Program-made: the position numbers and the translations under genes | NCBI GenBank assembly: GCA_002366595.1 | Contig: DFBK01000015.1 | Location: 1 to 26,375, forward strand | Source of the DNA: Anaerolineales bacterium UBA3082 | Lineage (GTDB): Bacteria; Chloroflexota; Anaerolineae; UBA7937 | Length of the DNA stretch: 26,375 nucleotides | Direction of reading: 5' to 3' | Notes under the pieces: generated by a model | The model's database searches: none | What the model saw: the letters and a program-made list of their open reading frames with translations, nothing else | Told to the model about the DNA's origin: nothing | In this document: positions 12,689-20,008 of the stretch, in pieces | Layout: each line of letters starts with the position of its first letter | How positions within the stretch are numbered: position 1 is the first letter of the stretch

Positions 12689-15310
12689 TTAGTAGCTAGG
12701 CATAGGGTTACCTGCCTCTTCGCAAGAGGACCCGGCGAGTTCCCCAGGAGCCCATTGCTGAATATAAGGAGGCGCATAGAAAGAGCCTAGCCACTGGCAA
12801 ATCTCGGCCGCCTTGTTCGGTTGGTTTGTCCGCCCGTAGGCCTTAGCCAGGTACAGATAAGCGGGTATGAGTTCGTCTCTGGGGGCACATCTAATTATGT
12901 CAGGAGCGAATTCTACCTCTAGGCTAACCCTATGCCATACGTTAGTAGCATACAGGTAACCTGGAGGAAGCGAGGGACAAGGTGGCCTGAGACCGGCCTG
13001 TAAATTCGAGATGGCTTGGAGAATATCTCCTGACTGGTACGCCAGCAGGCCGAGGGCCACATCGGCGTCTGCAACCCCTAAAGCAGCGGCGGTATGCAGA
13101 TCGTTTTGCGCACGCTCTAAAGAACCGAGGCGCGCGTAAAGCCGGCCGCGCTCCAAGTATGCCGCGCCAAAGGTGGGCCTTGTTTGGAGAGCCTCATCGA
13201 AATGGGTGCGCGCCAGACCCCAGTTTCCTTGTTGCTCCGCGATTTTCCCTCGCAGTAGATAATAGGAAGGCGTGGGCTGGGAGGCATTCAGAAAGCCAGT
13301 CGCGGAGGACAAGTCATCGCCATAATAAGCCAGAGTGGCCATCCACAACTGATCATCATAGTTATCCCCAGGTCGCAGGGTGGGAAGGAGGGCCACCGCT
13401 TTGGTGATCAAGTCCGGTTTCAGTTGCCGCCTGAAGGCAGTGGTTTGCCAAAAGCCGCTTCGAATAAGTCCCGGAGAAAGGGCGATCGCTGCAGCGTAGA
13501 AATCAGCTGCCGATTCGACATCTCCTAGTTCCTCAAGGATGTAGCCCAATCCAAGGTGGTAGCGGGAGTTGTAGGGAGCCAGTTGCGCAGCCCGCCGCAA
13601 CTGGGCGAGAGCCTCGGTGGGGCAGCCGGCTCTCCAGGCCAGCCAGCCCAACTGGAGGTTGTTTTCCGCGAAGTCATCTCCGCGCAAAATCGTCGTCTCG
13701 TAGTCAGAGATAGCCGCTTGCGTCTTCTCCGCGTCGCCGGTCTGTACGGCCAGGAGTCCGAACACGATCCCTCGTTGAAATGGATAGACACCGCAGTTCG
13801 GATCCAACACCGCTGCCTTGTCGAGGAGGACGACCGCATGGGTGAGGTTTCCTTGTTTCACCGACTCTAGAGCTTTTGATTGATAGTAATGTGCTATATC
13901 AATGGGAATCAGCAAGAGTGCAATTCCCACAATGCAAAGGAAGAGGGCCACTGCAAACCACCGGGAACAGCGTCTTGCAGGTCGAGAGAGAGGCTGCATG
14001 GCGACCGCTAGGTAGGCTATGGCATACACTCCGCTGAACGGGGCCGCGGCCGGCACATCGAAGAGACTCCAGGCTACTAAACCCGTCAAACCGGCTAGCA
14101 TGGGCCAGACCGTGAAGGGGTCGCTTCCCCCGATTCGATCACGCGAGCGTTGGCTCTCCTTTATCCAGAGCCTTGCACAGGCGAGGGTAGCCGTAGCCAT
14201 CAGAGCAAGTAGGGCGACGAGACCTGTCAGCCCAGTCTCGACTGCCACATTCATAAAGAGGCTGTGGGCGTGTTCAAAGAATCGGTCGCTGAACACGCCA
14301 GCTGGATCCCCTATCACATGAAGCGCCCAACCGAAAGTGCCAGGTCCCGTCCCCAGTAAGGGAAACCCTCTGATTATTCTAAAGCCACTCGCCCAGAGGT
14401 TGACTCGTACAAGCAGGGGGTCGATTGGGAGTCTCATGCGGAAGAGCCAGGCAGCTGTGGCATAAGAGGCCAAAATGAGTATTGAACCGCTCGTTGTCAA
14501 AAGGGCGATCTGAGCCCAAGTAGTTCTTTCCAGTCGCCGTAGACTCTGAAGCGGCTCTCCCAACCTGGGCCAGATCATGGTTAGGCTCATGGTTATCAGG
14601 CTAACACCCACGCCCAAGAGCCATCCCCTGGAGAACGTTGAGAGGAGAAGGATCCCTGTACCTCCAAACCAGGCTAAAAGGGCGAGCTTTGTCCAACGAG
14701 AGGGGGTTGCCACCAGCCTGGAGATGGCCAAAGGGATTGCGAGAACAAAAAACATCTCTAGATGATTTGTTAGTCCCAGTGTGATCCGATCTCCATGGGT
14801 ACTTAGCGATAGGAAAGTCGTTTGCCAACCCCGTATATCGCTCAGTCCGTTTCCCAACGATTCGTGCCATAGGAGAAGTTCCCATAGCCCTACCATGGTC
14901 ACCACTCCCCCAGTCATCAGAACAGCCGTTGCTAGGTCGCTGCTTGACCATCCTTGGAGCAGCATATCCAAAAGAAAGTAGAAGAGCAAGGCCAAGGAGA
15001 CCAAGTGCAGGGTGGTTCCTAGACTCAATCGACCATCCGAGGACAGAGCGAAAGAAGCCACAACCGTCAGAAGAAAGATCATAAGAGGCAAATCTATGGG
15101 GCTTTGGGGGATGCTGATGCCCTTGAGTAGTTTGGGGAGAGTCCAGACAAGCAGCACCAGAATGAGCAGGAGGTGCGAACAAAAGAGATGGGGGAGGCTT
15201 CGAACTCCAACGGAAGTTCCACCAAAGAGGGTATAGTAGGCTAAAACCAAGAAGAGAAGAATAGTTCGGCGAAAACTCCTTTTCACAGGGCTTCTCCGGT
15301 CTCGAATCAT
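12689..15310 (-). CDS. O-antigen ligase (Wzy/WaaL)-like membrane protein with TPR domain
   Basis: An 873-residue protein. Residues 1-460 hold about 12 membrane segments with the O-antigen-ligase/polymerase pattern: STFSRGWLLG (224-233), FPLLGTGPGTFGWAL (316-330) and FFEHAHSLFMNVAVETGLTGLVALL (345-369), where the H/S-rich loop is the conserved periplasmic site. Residues from about 465 on are TPR repeats (QGNLTHAVVLLDKAAVLDPN, AENNLQLGWLAWRAGCPTEALAQLRRAAQLAPYN, YHLGLGYILEELGDVESAADFYAAAIALSPG and others). Such ligase-TPR proteins join or polymerise surface glycans, or glycosylate proteins; which one is not determinable here. ATG 15310 has no clear ribosome binding site. The gene lies 37 bases after the GT-C-like gene and is likely co-transcribed with it. 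Confidence 0.83.
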   Translation of the reverse strand: MIRDRRSPVKRSFRRTILLFLVLAYYTLFGGTSVGVRSLPHLFCSHLLLILVLLVWTLPKLLKGISIPQSPIDLPLMIFLLTVVASFALSSDGRLSLGTTLHLVSLALLFYFLLDMLLQGWSSSDLATAVLMTGGVVTMVGLWELLLWHESLGNGLSDIRGWQTTFLSLSTHGDRITLGLTNHLEMFFVLAIPLAISRLVATPSRWTKLALLAWFGGTGILLLSTFSRGWLLGVGVSLITMSLTMIWPRLGEPLQSLRRLERTTWAQIALLTTSGSILILASYATAAWLFRMRLPIDPLLVRVNLWASGFRIIRGFPLLGTGPGTFGWALHVIGDPAGVFSDRFFEHAHSLFMNVAVETGLTGLVALLALMATATLACARLWIKESQRSRDRIGGSDPFTVWPMLAGLTGLVAWSLFDVPAAAPFSGVYAIAYLAVAMQPLSRPARRCSRWFAVALFLCIVGIALLLIPIDIAHYYQSKALESVKQGNLTHAVVLLDKAAVLDPNCGVYPFQRGIVFGLLAVQTGDAEKTQAAISDYETTILRGDDFAENNLQLGWLAWRAGCPTEALAQLRRAAQLAPYNSRYHLGLGYILEELGDVESAADFYAAAIALSPGLIRSGFWQTTAFRRQLKPDLITKAVALLPTLRPGDNYDDQLWMATLAYYGDDLSSATGFLNASQPTPSYYLLRGKIAEQQGNWGLARTHFDEALQTRPTFGAAYLERGRLYARLGSLERAQNDLHTAAALGVADADVALGLLAYQSGDILQAISNLQAGLRPPCPSLPPGYLYATNVWHRVSLEVEFAPDIIRCAPRDELIPAYLYLAKAYGRTNQPNKAAEICQWLGSFYAPPYIQQWAPGELAGSSCEEAGNPMPSY

Positions 15311-15347
15311 CGAACTATACTAGCGAGGCTTATCAGGACCTAGATCT

Positions 15348-16799
15348 TCAATCTCCTTGAGTCTCTCTAACGAAGACGACCGCCAGTTCATCGGCGTAGA
15401 CCTGCTGCCAGTTCGGACTTTCGGTTAATAGAGTGGCAAAAGTGCTATCTCTATCTATGAGCACTAGATCGACCTTGTATTTCTCTAGAATATCCCGCCA
15501 CCCCCTGCGCCCCCGATATACCTCCAGGTATTCCTCTATGAACTCATCCCCATATACGTCGGCTCGGCCGTCGATGAAGACCTGCTCCTCAGGGTAGAGC
15601 CGCCAGATGAGATAACCTCCCCACCGGTAGAGGTTATAGATATTGCCACGCCGGCCCTCTTCCTTCAGATAGTCGACCGCAGCCACGGGAAAGATCTGGC
15701 GTTGAAGGCTCTCGTTCTCTTGGAGGGAAAGAGCGGCCTTGAAAGAGCCGGCAGAGAGGATGAGGAGGAGAAGGAACCAGTTCAAGGCGCACAGGCGAAG
15801 GTTTGGTCTGGTCTGCTCTTTCTGAGAGAGGCGCTTTTGAAACCACGAGCCTTCCCAGAGGGAGGCCAGTTGATTGCTCAGGATGGGGGCCGCAACCACG
15901 GCGAAGAGGGGGACATTGCGTCCCGAGCGAAGGGCTGCATAGCCGAAGGCCAGAAGAAAGAGCATATCCTGGGAATGGAGGGGGGATCGGGAGAGGGAGA
16001 GGGTGAGCCAAGTAAGGAGGATGAGGATCGCCAGGGGCTGAAATTGTGCCTGGTGAAAATCGGGGGAGAACCATTCTATGATGTAGGCCTGCATCGCTTG
16101 GCTCCCCAAGGTGGCGAAGGGGTAGGAGAGGATTCGCCAGCCATGGGGGTTGATGAGGGTGAAAGCCCCAGAGAGGAGGAAGACAAATGAGAGTTTCTTC
16201 AGGCGGTGGCCTCCCTCTTTTGGGGCTCTTAATAAGGATACCCCTTCCCCGACGATGTGGAGTAGGAGCAGGGCCAAGCCCAGGAGGTATGCACCATGTA
16301 GGTTGACCCAGAGGGCCATGAGCGGGGGCAAGAGCCAAAGGTGGCTCTCTTTCCTGGCTAGGATATAGAGGAAGAGGGCGCTCAAGAAGAGAGAGAGCAT
16401 CTGGGGGCGGACGCCCCAGGAGATGGCTGAGGTGAGGGCGGCCAGAAGGACTACAAAGGTTGCAAGCCAGGGCCTCCCCTCGCATTGGAGGTAGACCAGG
16501 ATGAAGGTGCAGGTGATGAGGAGGGCGAAGGTCAAAATCAGCCCCCTTTGGCCGATCAGGGAGTAGAGGGCGAAGAGTATCGTCTCCGTCAGCCACTCGT
16601 GGGCCACCCATGCTTGCCCTCTAGCGGTGTAGGAGAAGGGGTCCTCTCGGGGTATGGATCGTCTCTCCCAGATGAGTTGTCCGGTGCGCAGGTGCCAGAA
16701 GAAGTCCGGATCCCCGATCCCTTGAGTGGACATGACGAAGATGGAGATGAAAAGGATAATGACCAGTAACCGTTTGGTATCCAAGGAGCGCAGGATCAT
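15348..16799 (-). CDS. GT-C-like polytopic membrane protein
   Basis: About 483 residues from ATG 16799 (GTG 16808 is an alternative start). After a first membrane helix comes GIGDPDFFWHLRTGQLIW (about 27-44) and REDPFSYTARGQAWVAHEWLTE, a luminal loop with DPD and WHL motifs. I recall this pattern from uncharacterised glycosyltransferase-like membrane proteins of Chloroflexota and other phyla. About ten further helices follow, then a C-terminal extracytoplasmic domain (NIYNLYRWGGYLIWRLYPEEQVFIDGRADVYG, ending VDLVLIDRDSTFATLL). A role as lipid-sugar-dependent glycosyltransferase is inferred from topology and neighbours only. It has its own promoter at 16839-16867, and the ligase-like gene follows closely. 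Confidence 0.65.
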   Translation of the reverse strand: MILRSLDTKRLLVIILFISIFVMSTQGIGDPDFFWHLRTGQLIWERRSIPREDPFSYTARGQAWVAHEWLTETILFALYSLIGQRGLILTFALLITCTFILVYLQCEGRPWLATFVVLLAALTSAISWGVRPQMLSLFLSALFLYILARKESHLWLLPPLMALWVNLHGAYLLGLALLLLHIVGEGVSLLRAPKEGGHRLKKLSFVFLLSGAFTLINPHGWRILSYPFATLGSQAMQAYIIEWFSPDFHQAQFQPLAILILLTWLTLSLSRSPLHSQDMLFLLAFGYAALRSGRNVPLFAVVAAPILSNQLASLWEGSWFQKRLSQKEQTRPNLRLCALNWFLLLLILSAGSFKAALSLQENESLQRQIFPVAAVDYLKEEGRRGNIYNLYRWGGYLIWRLYPEEQVFIDGRADVYGDEFIEEYLEVYRGRRGWRDILEKYKVDLVLIDRDSTFATLLTESPNWQQVYADELAVVFVRETQGD

Positions 16800-16838
16800 C
16801 TTTACCACTCTCTGACGATAAGGAGTATCTCCCTATAC

Positions 16839-16867
16839 AGTTTACTATGGTTAGAAGGGGCGTGCAA
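16839..16867 (-). promoter_or_regulatory. Promoter for the GT-C-like and ligase-like genes
   Basis: On the minus strand TTGCAC (16867-16862), 17 bases, TAAACT (16844-16839). Predicted start of transcription near 16832, about 33 bases ahead of ATG 16799. Confidence 0.5.
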
Positions 16868-16897
16868 TGGGAAAAAAGCACTACAACCAAAAGGGAA

Positions 16898-17812
16898 CTA
16901 CTTCTGCTCTCCTTTACGGGCGAAGGTGGTGAAGAGGTCGCCCAGGTTGATGGAGATGGGGAGGTGAGCGAGCCCCAAATTCCTGGTCAAATTTTCCAGG
17001 CTTTGGGCCAACACCCCGGCATAAGGCTCTAGGCGAGAGAGGAGGTAACCTAGGCGTAAATAGCGGCCTTGGGTGACCATCTCGATTGCCTGGAAGCCTG
17101 CCCTCTCTAACATCTGAGTTAGGGTCTGGGGAGAGAAATAGTAGAGATGCATCTCCATCAGCCAAGGCCAACGGTGGCCCATAAGCCGGGCAAAGGGGCT
17201 CTCGATGTTGATGGTGTGGATGCAGATGATCCCTCCTGGAGCGAGGATCCGGTAAGCCTCCTGTAGCGAGGCTAAAGGGTCGGTGAGGTGCTCTATCACA
17301 TCCCACATGGTTACTAGGTCAAAGAACTGGTCAGGAAATCGGGCTTCCCTCAGCGTACCTGTAGTTACCCGTAGCCCCCGGGCCCGAGCCTGCTCCGCCG
17401 CCCAGGCGGAAGGCTCGACCCCCCAAGCTTCCCAGCCTTGCTCCTGGGCGATCTCCAGGAAGACGCCGATGTGACATCCGATATCCAGAAGGCGCGGCCC
17501 TTCACGGGGGGGCACTAGCCTGAGGAGAGGTTCTAGGTTCCTCCGGAAAGTCAGTATCCTCCCCTCCCGCTCCTGGAGGTAGGTCTTATCTATGGCGCAC
17601 TCGTATTCGTGAAGGATCTCCCTCTCTTCCAATCGGGGGTTGGTGTAGACCAAGCCACATCGGCGACACTTGACGATAGGGGGGTGCTTGCCATAGGCGG
17701 AACTGGTGCACCGGAACCACTCCTGAGGAGGCTCGGCTTCCTCGGAGATGGTGGCTGGGTGTAGGACCTCGCTATCGGTGGCGCCGCATAGGTTACAAGG
17801 TATGCTCTCCAA
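16898..17812 (-). CDS. Class I SAM-dependent methyltransferase with N-terminal zinc finger
   Basis: A 304-residue protein with an N-terminal four-Cys zinc site (C6-NL-C9 and C49-RR-C52). Such sites are common in methyltransferases of glycan and lipid-sugar clusters. The Rossmann core shows motif I LLDIGCHIGVF (108-118), acidic residue E133 in WGVEPS, and FDLVTMWDVIEHLTDP with LAPGGIICIHT. These are typical of Methyltransf_23-type enzymes acting on small molecules or sugars. TTG 17812 is the start: GGAGGAAGG precedes it directly and the gene begins 8 bases after the GT2 stop, so the two are co-transcribed. A role in modifying a nucleotide sugar or glycan end is inferred from context; the substrate is unknown. 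Confidence 0.85.
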   Translation of the reverse strand: MESIPCNLCGATDSEVLHPATISEEAEPPQEWFRCTSSAYGKHPPIVKCRRCGLVYTNPRLEEREILHEYECAIDKTYLQEREGRILTFRRNLEPLLRLVPPREGPRLLDIGCHIGVFLEIAQEQGWEAWGVEPSAWAAEQARARGLRVTTGTLREARFPDQFFDLVTMWDVIEHLTDPLASLQEAYRILAPGGIICIHTINIESPFARLMGHRWPWLMEMHLYYFSPQTLTQMLERAGFQAIEMVTQGRYLRLGYLLSRLEPYAGVLAQSLENLTRNLGLAHLPISINLGDLFTTFARKGEQK

Positions 17813-17820
17813 CCTTCCTC

Positions 17821-18528
17821 CTACTTAGAGGTCAGAGTCAAGCGGATGACGGTATGTAGAGCCTTGAGGATCTCACCCCGAGAGATCTTCGAGGCCCCAC
17901 GTTGTCTATCCTCGAAGATGATGGGCACCTCTTCGATCTCGTGTCCCATCTTCTGAGACCGGTAGAGCATCTCTATGAGAAAGGAGTAGCCATCGGAGAA
18001 GATGGTATCCAGGTCTATCGATTCCAGCACCTCTCGGCGGTAACAGCGAAAACCGGCGGTGCAATCGTGGGCCCTCAAACCTAGGGCTAGGCGGGCGAAG
18101 ATGTTGGCTGACCGGCTGAGTGCCCTTCGGGCCAGGGTACAGTTGAGGGTGCCCCCTCCGTCAACGTATCGTGAACCGATGACCAAATCTGCGCTTTCAG
18201 ATCGGGCTAACAGTCTGGGGATATATCGGGGGTGATGGGAGAAGTCGGCGTCCATAGTGACCACCCGGTCGGCTCCCAAAGAGAGCGCATGTTTGAAACC
18301 GGCGATGTAAGCCGTTCCCAGTCCCATTTTGCGCGGGCGGTGAAGGGCGGAAACGCGGGAGTCTTTCCTTGCCCATTCGTCGGCTATCTCTCCTGTACCA
18401 TCGGGGGAGTTGTCGTCCACGATCACCAACTGGACGGGTAGGGAGAGGATCTCCTGAGCGAGTATCCCGATGTTATCGCTCTCATTGTAAGTGGGCACCA
18501 CCACCGTGGTCTTGAGTGAGGTCTCCAT
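17821..18528 (-). CDS. Polyprenol-phosphate mannosyltransferase (DPM1-type GT2)
   Basis: A 235-residue GT2 enzyme of dolichol-phosphate-mannose-synthase type. It has VVVPTYNESDNIGIL (9-23), VIVDDNSPDGTGEIAD (35-50), the metal-binding VVTMDADFSHHP (D93-A-D95) and DLVIGSRYVDGGG, followed by HDCTAGFRCYRREVL and DRQRGASKIS. It lacks C-terminal membrane segments, like bacterial soluble Ppm1/DPM1 domains. It transfers a sugar, probably mannose, from a nucleotide donor to polyprenyl phosphate on the cytoplasmic face, providing donors for the GT-C enzymes of the cluster. ATG 18528 has no Shine-Dalgarno; the promoter -10 ends only 9 bases before it, so the message is probably leaderless. Confidence 0.9.
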   Translation of the reverse strand: METSLKTTVVVPTYNESDNIGILAQEILSLPVQLVIVDDNSPDGTGEIADEWARKDSRVSALHRPRKMGLGTAYIAGFKHALSLGADRVVTMDADFSHHPRYIPRLLARSESADLVIGSRYVDGGGTLNCTLARRALSRSANIFARLALGLRAHDCTAGFRCYRREVLESIDLDTIFSDGYSFLIEMLYRSQKMGHEIEEVPIIFEDRQRGASKISRGEILKALHTVIRLTLTSK

Positions 18529-18537
18529 ACGAGGGTC

Positions 18538-18566
18538 ATTCTACCGCCTATTTTCTCCTAAATCAA
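18538..18566 (-). promoter_or_regulatory. Promoter for the GT2-methyltransferase operon (leaderless)
   Basis: On the minus strand TTGATT (18566-18561), 17 bases, TAGAAT (18543-18538). Only nine bases separate the -10 box from ATG 18528, so the mRNA should begin within two or three bases of the start codon. It lies back to back with the rhomboid promoter. Confidence 0.65.
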
Positions 18567-18575
18567 GGGCTTGCC

Positions 18576-18604
18576 TTGTATCCAACGCCTTCTTGTAGTA
18601 GAAT
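18576..18604 (+). promoter_or_regulatory. Promoter for the rhomboid operon (near-leaderless)
   Basis: TTGTAT (18576-18581), 17 bases, TAGAAT (18599-18604). The family-supported start ATG 18615 lies ten bases after the -10 box, predicting a leader of about four bases or none. No Shine-Dalgarno is present. Confidence 0.65.
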
Positions 18605-18614
18605 GGTTCACGAG

Positions 18615-19295
18615 ATGATACCTTTATATGATGAGAACCCTACTCGGATCTTTCCTCTGGTTACCGTCCTTCTCATCGCCGCTAATGTGGTGGTTTTCAT
18701 CTACCAACTCATCCTGCCCTCCCCCCAAGCCTTAGAGGGTTTCGTGGGGGCGGCAGCCATTATCCCCTACGATGTGACCCATAATCTCGATCTCGCGGTC
18801 TCTTTGACCCTTCTCACCTCCCTCTTCGTGCACGGTGGATGGCTTCATATCATCGGCAATATGCTCTACCTTTGGATCTTCGGGAACAACGTCGAGGATG
18901 CGATGGGCCATCTCCGTTTCGCTCTTTTTTACCTCCTTTGCGGCCTGGGAGCCAGCGCTGCCCAGATCGCGGTGAACATCAATTCCCCGGTGCCGAATAT
19001 AGGGGCCAGTGGTGCTATCGCCGGTGTCTTGGGAGCCTATCTTATCCTCTTCCCCCGGGCCAGAGTGGTCAGCCTGGTGACTTTGGGTTACTTTGTGCGT
19101 CTGGTGAGGGTGCCAGCGGTTCTTGTTCTCGGCCTCTGGATAGTGGTCCAACTCTTCAGCGGCCTCGCCTCTTTGGGCATGCCTGGGGTGGGTGGCATCG
19201 CCTGGTTCGCCCACCTGGGAGGCTTCCTTGTGGGGTTGCTTTTGGTCCGCCTCTTCGCCCGAGGTAGAGCGTGGTATAGAGGGGAGACCTTCTAG
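18615..19295 (+). CDS. Rhomboid family intramembrane serine protease
   Basis: A 226-residue rhomboid. It opens with MIPLYDENPTRIFPLVT, the usual start of bacterial rhomboids. It then shows HGGWLHIIGNMLYLWIFG (73-90), the nucleophile motif NIGASGAIAGVLGAY (S132) and the catalytic His in FAHLGGFLVGL (H200). N82 is the oxyanion-type residue. Six membrane segments are predicted. The enzyme cleaves substrates within or near transmembrane helices. The frame is open from 18516, but that portion lies upstream of the promoter, so ATG 18615 is chosen. Its stop TAG overlaps the GTG start of the zinc-ribbon gene by one base (TAGTG), implying translational coupling. Confidence 0.92.
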   Translation: MIPLYDENPTRIFPLVTVLLIAANVVVFIYQLILPSPQALEGFVGAAAIIPYDVTHNLDLAVSLTLLTSLFVHGGWLHIIGNMLYLWIFGNNVEDAMGHLRFALFYLLCGLGASAAQIAVNINSPVPNIGASGAIAGVLGAYLILFPRARVVSLVTLGYFVRLVRVPAVLVLGLWIVVQLFSGLASLGMPGVGGIAWFAHLGGFLVGLLLVRLFARGRAWYRGETF

Positions 19296-20002
19296 TGGGT
19301 ATAAGGGTTCGGGGGCTCTACGATTTGCAGGCGATCGATCTGGAGATCGATGAAGCGGAACGAAGCCTTCGTGTTGTAGAGAGCGGTCTGGGGGAGAGTG
19401 AGGAACTCCGTTCGGCACGGGAGAGCCTGGCTCAGGCTTCGGAACGGCAAGCGGAGTTGCGGAGGCGGCTTCGGAACTTGGAACTAGATTTAGACGGGGT
19501 GATAGAGAAGAGGAAGGCCTCCGAGAAGACCCTCTACAGCGGTAGGGTGAAGAGTCCCAAGGAACTAACCGGCTTGGAGCAAGAGGTGCAACTCTTGAAA
19601 CGGCGCCAGGTGGAAGTCGAGGATGAGACTTTGGAGGTCATGAGCCAACTAGAGACGGCGGATGAACGTTTGGCGAGGGAGAAGAAGGGGTTGGAAAGGC
19701 TGGAGATGAAGTGGAGGGAGGAACAGGCGGGGTTGAAAGAGAAGCAGGCTGAATTATCTTCCCGGCTCTCCCTCCTGAGGGAGAGGAGAGAGAGCCTCCA
19801 GGCGGCCATCGACCCCGAGGACTTGGCCACCTATGAGGATCTCTGCCGTCGGAAGGGGAGGCAGGGGGTGGCCTTGGTCCAAAACGGCGTATGTCAAGGG
19901 TGTGGAGTGGCGGTGTCCACAAGCAAAGTGACCAGGGTGCTTCGCGGTGAGGAGTTAGTCCACTGTGCCAACTGCGAGCGTATCCTCTATCTAAAGGGGT
20001 AG
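19295..20002 (+). CDS. Coiled-coil C4 zinc-ribbon protein (DUF164/zf-RING_7 type)
   Basis: A 235-residue protein. Residues 5-170 are an almost uninterrupted charged coiled coil (heptads rich in Glu, Leu and Arg) containing YSGRVKSPKELTGLEQEVQLL, typical of the family. The C-terminus is a zinc ribbon with C200, C203, C224 and C227 (VCQGCG and VHCANCERILY). Family members are widespread and proposed to bind nucleic acid, but their function is not settled. The GTG start overlaps the rhomboid stop; the STAND-like gene begins 6 bases after its own stop, so all three are one operon. Confidence 0.88.
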   Translation: MGIRVRGLYDLQAIDLEIDEAERSLRVVESGLGESEELRSARESLAQASERQAELRRRLRNLELDLDGVIEKRKASEKTLYSGRVKSPKELTGLEQEVQLLKRRQVEVEDETLEVMSQLETADERLAREKKGLERLEMKWREEQAGLKEKQAELSSRLSLLRERRESLQAAIDPEDLATYEDLCRRKGRQGVALVQNGVCQGCGVAVSTSKVTRVLRGEELVHCANCERILYLKG

Positions 20003-20008
20003 GTCGTC

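Noticed and set aside
15634..16611. 325-codon minus-strand frame inside the GT-C-like gene
   Set aside because: It is very Pro/Leu/His-rich with no hydrophobic pattern of a real protein, and overlaps a clear polytopic membrane protein in another frame.
18516..18614. Longer rhomboid start at 18516 or at ATG 18603
   Set aside because: These starts lie upstream of or within the promoter -10 box, and the family sequence begins at MIPLYDENPTR (18615).
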